Assembly: GCA_026413225.1 (NCBI GenBank)
Contig: CM048552.1
Coordinates: 144,411,053 to 144,475,052 of the forward strand
Reading direction: 5' to 3'
Origin: Otis tarda
Lineage: Eukaryota; Chordata; Aves; Otidiformes; Otididae
Length of the DNA stretch: 64,000 nt
How positions within the stretch are numbered: position 1 is the stretch's first letter; each line of letters begins with the position of its first letter. This document shows positions 25,185 to 64,000 of the stretch, piece after piece. The notes beneath the pieces are model-generated. The model made no database searches. It was given only the letters and a program-made list of their open reading frames with translations, and was not told where the DNA came from. The translations under genes were made by a program, and so were the position numbers.

Positions 25185-25273
25185 CAGACCCTATTGTGAC
25201 GCAAAATAACCTGCATGCAAGAAAAGAAATAACCATGGGACTTTATTAAAGTTTTGCGTCACAATAGGGTCTG
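25185..25273. repeat. 89-bp hairpin with perfect 22-bp inverted arms
   Basis: The left arm (25185-25206) is CAGACCCTATTGTGACGCAA then AA. The right arm (25252-25273) is its exact reverse complement. The 45-base spacer contains TGCATGCA and, on the minus strand, AATAAA. It starts exactly where the truncated LTR loses its match. It could be a tiny terminal-inverted-repeat transposon, or a foldback made by template switching at the LTR breakpoint. The family is not recognised. Confidence 0.85.
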
Positions 25274-26889
25274 CAATTTTTCATTTGGTTTTGATCCCCA
25301 AAGAGCCAGATTCATTGCATTCAGATTCCATTATCCCACTTCCAAAAACAAAGAAATGAATACCAAGAAGGTGTGTGGCTGCTCAAAGCCACGTGGGAAG
25401 CCTACATGAAAACAAGAGATCCAAATCGTCACCTTGTCTCAGGCTAGCACTGTAACTAATGGATGAGCATGCCCATGCCCTGCTCCTCTTTACCAGCCTA
25501 CAGTCACCCGCTCAGTCCTGTGGCTTCTCTGTGGCCACTGAGAACGTGCAAATTCCTAATTCCACAATATCAAAAGGAAAACTGCAAAACAGAATACTGT
25601 GCAAGATTTTTTTTTTCTTAGCAATGTTTAGGAGTGAAGAGGATGAAGAAAAGACACACAAGAAGCCCAGACAGTTCCCCAGTCCTGGACCAGACTCTCG
25701 CATCAAAGTGAAGCACAGATTCTCCTCTCTGCCTCAAACAGAATGTGGGGCTGATGCTCAACAGCAAGGTAGCACTTAATTCTGAAACATCCAGATTCAC
25801 TGTCTTCACTCAGTATGTACCTTTTTAGGCAACGGTGGGCACGCATCATGCACACACACGTGATTGAGTGCGTGCATGCGTGCCTTCCAATTAATTTTTC
25901 CAGTCCTTGTGGTAATTTTTTGGTCTCTCTAAAAGGAGAATCAGAATAAGAAAGACATTTTGAAATCAAAGTTTGAACGCATTTTTTATTTAAACATTAA
26001 GATTCAATTACAAAAGCTTGTGGAACAAAGAAAGGATGCCAAGGAGGAAAGAGCTGAAAACTCAGATTGCATTTTCTCATTCATGGGAAAGCAAAACACA
26101 TTGGCAGCAGCAAGGCGTTTTATAGAAAAGTTTCAGATGGACAGTACAAAGACCTTTCTGTCAATATTGTCACTGAAACACCTTGCTGTCATGAAGCACA
26201 TCTTTTTTCCTGATCACACTTTTTAGTGTTGGCTGATTGGTTTTCACTGTGGGAAACAAGTAATAATTACTTCAGAATTATGGTAATTCTTTACTGTTAA
26301 TCTCTGCTAATATAACACAATCTTCTTCTTGGGAAAATGTCCAAACATCATTTACTTTACCTTCATAAAAATGTCTATTGCTGTTGTTAAAAGTTTTATT
26401 TGCACAAGTATGTTCCTAATCTATGTTAATTTCATGCAATATATCTCTAATTTTTGGAATAAATACTGAGAATCTTTCAAGAAAATTCCTTGGAATGTGA
26501 AATCCGACCAAACTTTGTATTTTCTTTTAAGGGCAAAATTCCTCCACCTTTATTTACACAAGTAGCATCCTGCTCCCTATGTTATTTCACTGTAAGCTAG
26601 AGGATCAAGCAGTGAAAATCAGCATGGCCCTATTAGGATTTACTGCATTGTATTAACTTCTAATGAAAATTGGGCTGAGCAGTATTATCTGTGGAGTAAT
26701 GCGCTACCCATAACCAGTAAAGGTGCTCAAAGATAGCCCTGCACTTAGTAATCTGGCACATTTACCACTGGCGTTACTCAGTAACCTATCAGATGACAAT
26801 AGTGGAGCTCTTCTGTAAAATACAGGTTAAGCCTACATTTGTATGACTGTACATCTGAAGTATAAAAACCACGATATGTAGTACACTTA
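25274..26889. other. Intergenic DNA downstream of GABRA5
   Basis: AT-rich. It has no recognised repeat or gene. A minus-strand AATAAA at 26400-26395 could serve as a distal GABRA5 polyadenylation signal. Confidence 0.5.
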
Positions 26890-27200
26890 AACAGTTAAAA
26901 AATATAACTTATTTTATTTGTAAACTATCAATGCAAGATACTCAGCAGCAAAGAAGCCATGTTTAATGTCTTCTGATCTTTTATAAAGATCTGTTGCTGT
27001 AAGTAATATAATTGTCTCCGAAACATCCGAGGTTACATGTAGAAACAATCAAGGCAATATTATTTGTACATATTATTAAACATGCAAAAAACTTCCTGAA
27101 GAATATTGCCCAAATGTAGAAAGTTGTCTGGATGTCAAATTTTCCTTGGTAGCATCTGCTTTGTAAGTATGGCTCACGTGTGGCTCTAGAGTCCTTCAGT
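26890..27200 (-). terminator. GABRA5: Probable GABRA5 3' UTR and polyadenylation site
   Basis: Starts directly after the stop codon at 27201. A minus-strand AATAAA lies at 26918-26913, about 285 nt past the stop. It is followed by T/G-rich sequence (GTGTAC and TGGTTTTT, near 26890-26865) suited to cleavage. A second AATAAA overlaps the stop codon itself (27205-27200) and is too early to be useful. A more distal one is at 26400-26395. The true end is not proven. Confidence 0.5.
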
Positions 27201-56391
<29,191 letters not shown>

Positions 56392-56869
56392 CTGTGGGGC
56401 AGTAAAAAGAAAAACATCATTTTTGTTTCTGGTGCCTTCCTTTTAGGCCTCTCACTGCAGTACATCAGTGCTGACACAAACAAGCTTTTCCTGAGGGCTC
56501 CTTGCTCCTGCTGAAATCACAGCAACCCCCTGTTACACTGCGTGTGAGATAAGCCAGGTGGACCACTGTGTGTGCATGCTGTAGGCCTTGTTGAGTAACG
56601 CTGAGACATGTGTGCTGATTTTGTTTGCGTAAGCTGTTCCAGTAAGATCATTCTTTCCTACTGGTTTGTGAAGGAACTCCTGTGCTGGAGCTTTTGCCAC
56701 GCACCTTATTCCTATCTGCTTTCTGTAGGTACTGCAACTGGACTAGGAATTTGACTCCTGCACTCTTACAGACATAAAGACGCAGTGACTTTATATACAG
56801 ATGTAACTATTTAAATATATTAAAATAAATATTTTAATTAAGTACATGTCTATGGAATATACAGGTATA

Positions 56870-56981
56870 TGAGGCTCTGAGCAACCTGATCTGGTTGAAG
56901 ATGTCCCTGCTGCTTGCACGGGGGTTGGACTAGATGACCTTTAAAGGTCCCTTCCAACTCTAACAATTCTACGATTCTATG
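56870..56981 (+). mobile_element. CR1 retrotransposon, 3' end
   Basis: Sense tail beginning GAGGCTCTGAGCAACCTGAT and ending in the ATTCTACGATTCTATGA terminal repeat. It lies about 480 bp upstream of the Cys-loop exon of GABRA5, in opposite orientation to the gene. Confidence 0.92.
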
Positions 56982-57027
56982 AAAGTATTTATATCTATAT
57001 ATAAAGTCATAAATAAAGTCAACGGCA

Positions 57028-57051
57028 TACATACATATATATATATATATG
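57028..57051. repeat. (AT)n microsatellite
   Basis: TACATACATATATATATATA-type run. Confidence 0.85.
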
Positions 57052-59960
57052 ACTTTATATAGCACTACAGTTAGTTACTGTGGAAATCACATGGTATTGG
57101 AGCAGTCCATTTCTGTTCAACATACTGTGAATTACCTGGGCACCTTGTCAGGAATAAAACAACAGGGTCATTTTCCCCAGTGTATTTATTGCCTGGGGAA
57201 GCAATTCTATCCTGGACTGCCCTGCTACTACGTGGAAATTCTTGAGCTATATTAGACAGAGGGGCAGGGAAGGCAAAATGCCTAGAAAAAAAAAGATATA
57301 TCCCATGGATGTTCTGTATGACTGACAGATCAGTCTGAACCCAAAGTCTAAGGTGTATTTCTCAGCAGTGCAGTGTCAGTTATATTGCTATCAAATACAT
57401 CAAGAGAGCAAAAACTTATTTTTCTAGGTGCACGCAGCACACAGCACAATGAGAATCTGGTTTTGATTAGGGCATTTTGATATTTGCATAATACAGATGG
57501 TTTGCTCAGGATAGTGAGGATGCAAATCTCATTTTACATTATGAATACCTTTATGCCTTTCTTGTTTTATGCTGCTATTCTGCCTCAGAGGTGACAGACC
57601 AGAGACACCCAGAGCCTCCCAGACTGCCCTGTGCTGGGGGGACGCAGGGCTTTGCTCGAAGGCAGCCTGGTTCCTTACCAAACTGCTGCCCTGAAGGGCA
57701 AAAATCTGCCAAGAAATTCACAACATTCCACTACCAGAATGCAAAAGTACCCTTCCTATCACAACAGCTGCACGTAGCCACACTCCCTGGCTATATATAC
57801 TAATTGTTTCATATGACCACACCTAAGTTAAGTATTTGTGCTATAAGAACTCCAATCCAAAGGGATCGTAAAGGGTAACAATCTGTCCGTGTACAGATGG
57901 CACAGCATTCAGCCAGTGCAATTCAATACAACACAATGACGCCTTGCCGGGGCGCTCCAGCTACATGGACAACAAATTGGGGGAAACAGCTCCACTCTCT
58001 GCCAACACACAGAAATTCTGGAGCTTTACCAATAGCTGGAAATGGCAAAATAAGCACAGAGAAGTGCAACAGTATTGTTGGCTAGAGATCTTATCATCAG
58101 GATAGGCTGGGAAGCAGGGAGGGAAAAAGGCAAACTGCAAACAGCAATAGAAAATGCAAAGATAATAAAACATATAAAGTGAAAGGAAAAAAGCAGTTCA
58201 GAATAGAGATAATGTATAGTTTGGTAAGAACAGACAGGAAGTCTACAATACAGAAAAGAAATGACTGAGGCCTGACACACTTGTCATTAGGCAAAACTGT
58301 TCTTGGACCTTATTTTTGTAAAAGAAATTTTAAAATCACTAAAATACAGAGTTGTCTGCAGTGGAGACTGCCCTTGGACACCAAAGCCAGCAAAGCCAGT
58401 CACTGAGAGTGCTACATGGATAAATTTAACAAGCTGTTTCTAGTAGCACCCTGTCCAGAACTTGCATCCTTCTCATAAAAATCACTCTAATGGGCATTTT
58501 AAAGCAAAGCTGCCATCCCTCCAGTGCATCATTATATTTTCTGTGCTAAGTACTGGAAATTCAATTTTCTTGATAAATTCAGAAACTTTCCTCCAAGTGC
58601 CATAAGAAAGCTGGCGTGTTTTACTGCAGTCCATCTCCTGTTTCTTTGTCTACCAATAACTCAAGTATGTTATTTCAAGCTGCAGCTTGACAACATTTTA
58701 ATACACATACTTGTCACCTGCAAACCTCAAAGAGCGGATCGCTATATCCATCTTACCAAGAGAGCAACTGTGGAATCAGGAAGTGAAGGAAGATTCAACG
58801 CAGAACTGTGAATAAGACCTTCTGTTTCATCTGATTGTCCTACAAATTGTATCCTGCTGCCTGCATCTCTGGAAATAACCCTTCTGTGTCATGAGGAAGG
58901 CTGTAGACATTCCTCAACTGTAAATGTGGAGGAGAAGTGAAGATAAGAGACTGTGACATAGCGGAATTTAATTAAGTCCCTCCAGAAATTATTTTTTGCC
59001 TGTCTTAAATGAAAGTGTAACACATAAGGGTGGAGGGTGCCTCGTTGCCACTACCTGTCTCAGACCCTGATGGTGCCAGGGCTACTCCTGTGCTCCCTCT
59101 GAATTCCTGATCCAGCAAAAGGCAGCACATCCCTTAAAACTATGGTGCCTGATGCAGTATTCTGGGTCTAGCCTAGGGGTAGGGAGAACTGAGTTTAGCA
59201 GCTGCAAATGTGCTTGAGTACAGCTTTTCCTTCCATTAACATGAATTCTTGGGATGAAGAAGTTCCTTCTGCTCATTATCAATGATATCTGCATGCTTCT
59301 TTACTCTTCCCGTGTCTCCATCCTAGACGGCCACTCCTAGTCTGGCCATCTTGAACAAATGAACTGGCTATACCTATTTCTTACATCCTGTTCTTAAGAA
59401 GTAGGTAGTTGAGCCTCTTAAGTAATTTTAAAATGCTCAGTGAACACTCTCCTAGCTACCTCTTACAAAGCGGGCATTACCCGAGGCTTGTGAAGCATCT
59501 TTCAATGGGCAACGCAACAGAAAACGTGACTGCAGGTTCTGATACACCACATAAATGTCACCACCCTCAATTACTGCAGAGTGCTCTGTGCTCAACAGGA
59601 GCTGTTTTTCATTACTGTGTGAAGACCTGAAAAACAGTCACTAAAATGACTCCTGGTTCAAAGAGACTGGATTTTCTACTGCATGCAGAAATAAAAGCAG
59701 CACAGCAGCCATCTCTTATGCTCCAGGGGCTGGAAGGATGGGTGACTGCACACAGATTTGTTCCTAGGTGCAGAGTACGAACTATACATTCACATCGTAG
59801 CTCCAGGAGTCACAAAGAAATTGATAGCTGGGTCTGCTCCTTCACATAGCACCTAGGGTGATATTTGCACACATTGGTTTTTAACACTGTCTTAAAGCAT
59901 AGGTACCCTTTGCATACCCTAGTTTACACAGCTGATTATAACAAAATTACTCCCAGTTTG

Positions 59961-60038
59961 CCTGCTCCTTGCAGGGGGGTTGGACTAGACGACCTTTAAA
60001 GGTTCCTTCCAACCCTAACAATTCTATGATTCTATGAT
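59961..60038 (+). mobile_element. CR1 retrotransposon, short 3' end
   Basis: Sense tail: CCTGCTCCTTGCAGGGGGGT, TTGGACTAGACGACC, CCTTCCAACCCTAAC and ATTCTATGATTCTATGAT. Confidence 0.92.
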
Positions 60039-60373
60039 TTATTGAAAGAAGAGAAAGGAGGCCTTGGCATGAATCTATGAAACAGCCTTTGCCTAATTCT
60101 TTTAGTATGGTCACTTCAGAACGACCTTGCTGTGCTTGCTGCAGCACAGTTATCTGAGCTGGAGACAGTCTCCAAAGCAGGATTTGTCTGTCACAGCACA
60201 AGCACTGCTCAAAGTGCAGTTCTTTCCAACAGAAGCATTTAAAAGCTTCCCTCCTCCACCATCATTCTCTCTTAATAAAAGCCCTATGGGATTAGTTTCA
60301 CTCAAACAGAGTTTTTGACAAGATTATAAGTGGCTGTTAAAGGTCCTTTACAATGGGAGGATGAAACACTGAT

Positions 60374-60444
60374 TTTATTGAAGTTAACGGTAAAATTCTC
60401 CCTGACTTCAATGGGATTGGTATTCACGCAAAATATGTAACAAA
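60374..60444. repeat. Old amniote interspersed-repeat-like segment with internal inverted halves
   Basis: ATTGAAGTTAACGG ... TGACTTCAATGGG is a motif I recall as widespread in reptile and bird DNA. The two halves ATTGAAGT and ACTTCAAT are inverted copies. The family name is not certain. Confidence 0.4.
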
Positions 60445-63370
60445 CCCTGGTTACAGCTGCTGATTTATTATTAAAGACAAAATTTCACTTTCATAACGCT
60501 TCAAATACTTACACTGCTATCCAAATGCTAATCAACCAACAAAATGCTATAGCATACCTTAACTATCTGGAAAAAAAAAAGTTAGGTCTACAAATTATTT
60601 CATGTATTTTCATGTAATTGTACATGAAAGCTTCATCAAAGCTTCACTATGTATGGCCTTTACTTTAAGAACATAAATTGATTACTGAAGTTCTTTTTCA
60701 ACAAAATCCAGACACAGAAGTGAATATCCGTCTAAGAAAATCACAATAATTCAAGCAGCAAGACTTCTTCACTCCAGTAAAGTCACCTTCAACCATTTCC
60801 ACTGGAGAATTAAGTATGACGATGCTTTCAAGAGACCACTGCTTTTTAATGAGGAGGAGAAGGCGGTGTTAAAGTCAAGGATGTGGCAAGGAAATAAATG
60901 CAGATGTCTGGGAGTCAGACATCTGCAGCAAGTGTGCTTCAAGGAGAGCACAAGGCACTCTGTCCCGCAAGAGCCTGTTTTAGGGTGCTGCAGGGACATC
61001 CCCGCTGTTCCTGTCATTTCCCTCAATGCAGGGAGCATCTGCTCCTACTTGTGGGAAAAAAGCTGGGAGTCTGAGCAAAGCTATCATCTCTCTGCCACCC
61101 TGGAAGTGCAGAAAACACTTTCCGGCATATTATCTGCAGCTGCCAGGCAGGAGGCGAGGGCAGTCACCTGCCCGGGGAGCCAACAGAGAGCCGCAGAAAC
61201 TTGCTTTTCCTTATCAGCTACTAGCTTTAGTATGCAAACAAATTAAAACAGAGAGCTTTAGGAGAGAGGAGCAGAAAGGCAGAGTCACCAGTGGCTTTTG
61301 GGAGAAGTTAGCTCCAGATAAGCATTGAATAACAAGAGTTACTGATGAAGGGGACATGAGGAAAATTTTGTTGGCTCTGAGGCACTGGGACCAGAGAGAT
61401 ATGAAGCTCTTCTGCCTCCTTGCCCTAATCCCCAAACCAGCTCCATCTTCTTAGTTGTTTATTTCTATCCACTGCCCTTGTTCCTGACTAAAGGGAGCAT
61501 TTTTATGCTGTGCTTTGCCCCTGCTTGTGCTGGCAACCAGTACTTGCTGTGGGGCTCAAGCCAGAATGGACGCAGAAGTGTCAAAGTGCCCTTCCCATCA
61601 TGAGGCCAGCCATCACCATTTTCCTTTAAAAAAGGCAAAATGTTTCCTTGAAACTTATATTGAACCTATCTCAACATCTCCCCAACATGCCAAAAAGGAG
61701 TTAAGTGGATCCAGCTTTACTCAAGCCATACCCCACTCCAAGGGGCTGGCTGGCTCCCTCCAAAAGGAGACTTCAGGGTCAGGTCAGAGCCTTCTCAGGA
61801 GCCAAATCGAGGAGCTTCCCTGGGTACCTGCTCTGACAGGATCTTGGCAGAGCAATCTGAGCCCTTGTGGCATCTCCAGTATACGCTCTCGCACACTCAT
61901 GCAGATAAGAGAATAACAAAGACTTGTTGGTTTGGGTGGTTTTTGGCAAACTGTGAACACACTTTTAGGTTTGCAAAATTACTCATTTAGCCTTGACTCA
62001 GGACACAACTATTCACCCGTTCTCCCACTGTGATGGCCCGGGAACACTTCTATAACTTAACTGTTATTCCTTTCAAAGGGTTTTAAAGGAAGACTTGTTT
62101 CAGGCACAGTAAGTATTTAGTCCAGGGAACTGATGTCTCCCTGTGTTGCTTAAGTAAACGTAACGTGTGTTTATACGAGCATATACATACCCACAGACAA
62201 ATATGTATACATGTATGTAAATACCCTTCTTGGTTCTGAAGCACTTCCCATACAGTACTAACAAACCCTGTTGATGGTGGTGATAGTGGCTTACCTAACA
62301 AAGCACAGAAGTGTTAGGATGTGGACGTGTTCAGTCATGGTATTGACAGCTGTGGGAGTCGCCCTGAAACCCACCCCTGGCTGGGTGACCGTCTGCAGCC
62401 TGGCTCAGGGGAGAGAAGTGTTATTCTCAGTAGCTCAAACACTGTCTTGCTCATGAATCTCCATCACTGTGTTGCGTAAGAGGCCAAAATACGGACTCAG
62501 GACTTTGTTCCGCACATCTATGTGGGATGTGGAGACAGTTCACCACTGCCTCTTATTTATAATGCCAGTTGTACGCTCATTTCCTTGGGATCCACCATAC
62601 AAAGTGAACACAGAATGGAAATTAAAGCTAGGAGCTGGAGTGAGGTGGTCTGCAGAAACTTCCATCTTAGCCCATTTTTCCTTCATAACTACTCTGCCAA
62701 GAATGCTGCCCTTTCCCAACTTTCCTGTAATGCTGAGATGTGTTATCTTCATGTGACACTGAAATGTGCTTCGAAAATGCCACAGGGAAGGGGCTATCGA
62801 AGACTAAGAGCTCCAGTTACTGATGTTTTTGTGAGCTGTGAATACATAACTCAGATGCATGGTGTACTTGACAGCAAAACTCTCATTTTAAGCAAACCAA
62901 ATCCTTAGCATAGCTTATGTTACAGTGAGAAAACAAGACTTTATTTGCCTAGATTAACTGTGCTGAAGACAAGGTTATCTTGAGAGGATCTGAGGTGGAC
63001 AGGAGTGGTCTCAAAAGCTGCACACTATTGGAACGACTTCCCTGCATGTGGAGTACCTTGGCACACCCAGAGCACACTCTTAGACAGGGGTGGAGAGGAT
63101 GTTCAGCCTCTAGACACAGGAAGAATGGAGAAAGGCAATGAAATAACCGAAAGGGCACCTTTGATAGGGATTTGGGGACTTATAGAAAGAACCACATTTT
63201 CAGCTTCTGATAAAAGTTTATAGTAGAGGTAATACCTTTCATTCTGCATTATTTCTTTAATATGCATAAAACCAATGGATGGAGCACTGAGTTTATGCTT
63301 ATCCATCCTTGCCATGCAAGGTGTCTAATGAAGTCCATGAGAATGGTAAAACTTGCTGGAAGAAGCTCTG

Positions 63371-63440
63371 TTTTTTATCAGACTAACTGGTGCAGTAAAA
63401 AGTCCAAGCTTTTTGGCAGTCAACTCCTTTAGGTTCTCTG
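63371..63440. repeat. Possible ancient amniote repeat fragment
   Basis: The segment TTTTTATCAGACTAACTGGT followed by 'gcagtaaaaagtccaagctttttggca' resembles a common sauropsid repeat (antisense of the 'ttggtccaataaaagatatta' block). It is highly diverged. Confidence 0.3.
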
Positions 63441-64000
63441 CCTAGAAACCTTACTTTCCTAAATAAATTTTAGGCCAATATGGCTATGCAGTTATGAATG
63501 CTATAGTACAATATCACACCCATCTACTTGACAGTTTCACTTTAAAACCTCTCCAAGCTTTTGCTCCTTGCTGGTCTCTTATACATGATGGACTCTCCTT
63601 GATAACCCATGAGGAAGTCCTTCCATTCTCTCTTTTGCAGTAGCTTCTATTTTTACTGAATTCTTGAATTAAAACCCAAAAATCTACCTAATACTAGCAA
63701 TTCTGAGAAACAGATGCTGTTGTTGATGCAGGGAAAATGGGAAACAACATTTCAACCAGCCCCCACTTCATTATGCCATGCCACACATTTCCCCGAGTCT
63801 GCATATGCTACATGTTTTGACTATGATCTCACCAGCATGGCCCTTTGGTGGCATGTTCAACTATGTGCTAACTGCAAGAAATACAGTTGTTCCTGAAGTG
63901 CTGTGTAAAACTGAACTATGAGCTCCTCTTTGGCTCTAAAGAGAGGCCAGTCCCAGCTACTGGTAGGAGCAGCCAGCAATGGCAATGCCTGGTGCCACCC

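Larger units (their letters stand above)
56392..64000 (-). other. GABRA5: GABRA5 intron upstream of the Cys-loop exon (runs off the window)
   Basis: 7.6 kb without a recognisable exon. It contains CR1 tails at 56870-56981 and 59961-60038, an AT microsatellite at 57028-57051, and two old repeat-like segments at about 60374-60444 and 63371-63440. No other feature can be supported. Confidence 0.75.

Noticed and set aside
56392..64000. Search for the upstream GABRA5 exon with the TPDTFFHNGK motif
   Set aside because: No matching reading frame found by eye; the exon is taken to lie beyond the window.

Overview
This is a bird nuclear genome segment. The evidence is eight CR1 non-LTR retrotransposon pieces (several with the avian 3' end built from ATTCTATG-type units), a complete avian-type solo LTR, GC-rich CpG-island promoters, and coding exons that are split by GT/AG introns and are near-identical to vertebrate GABA-A receptor subunits. 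There are no bacterial, phage or CRISPR features. Almost all long open reading frames are chance frames in GC-rich, purine-rich or repeat DNA.

The window holds part of the GABRB3-GABRA5-GABRG3 receptor cluster (15q11-q13 in human), read on the minus strand. From high to low coordinates: (1) GABRA5, the alpha-5 subunit. Its last five coding exons lie at 56391-56309, 36100-35957, 30236-30084, 28659-28448 and 27503-27201 and encode 297 residues, from the Cys-loop through all four membrane helices to the stop. Its earlier exons should lie beyond position 64000. (2) An intergenic gap of about 10.7 kb. (3) GABRG3, the gamma-3 subunit. Its signal-peptide exon (16512-16460) sits inside a CpG island, its second exon is at 12862-12714, and the rest should lie to the left of position 1. 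Exon phases agree across every GABRA5 junction, and across the one GABRG3 junction that lies fully in view. The two genes are in tandem, head to tail. Their products are subunits of pentameric GABA-gated chloride channels.

Region by region: 1-12713 is GABRG3 intron 2, with CR1 pieces and a 1143-bp solo LTR flanked by the 5-bp duplication ATACC. 12863-16459 is intron 1, with a 250-bp homopurine tract. 15650-17620 is the GABRG3 CpG island. A second homopurine tract (18631-18715) and a second CpG island (about 18760-19660) with tandem GC boxes follow. 19700-26890 is intergenic, with a truncated LTR joined to an 89-bp perfect-arm hairpin. 26890-56391 is GABRA5, including a 20-kb intron with several CR1 copies and an old MIR-like SINE. 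56392-64000 is GABRA5 intron sequence upstream of the first exon visible here.

I found no unknown protein system. The most unusual structures are the hairpin at 25185-25273, the sense-oriented solo LTR just downstream of GABRG3 exon 2, and the paired homopurine tracts and second CpG island around the GABRG3 promoter.
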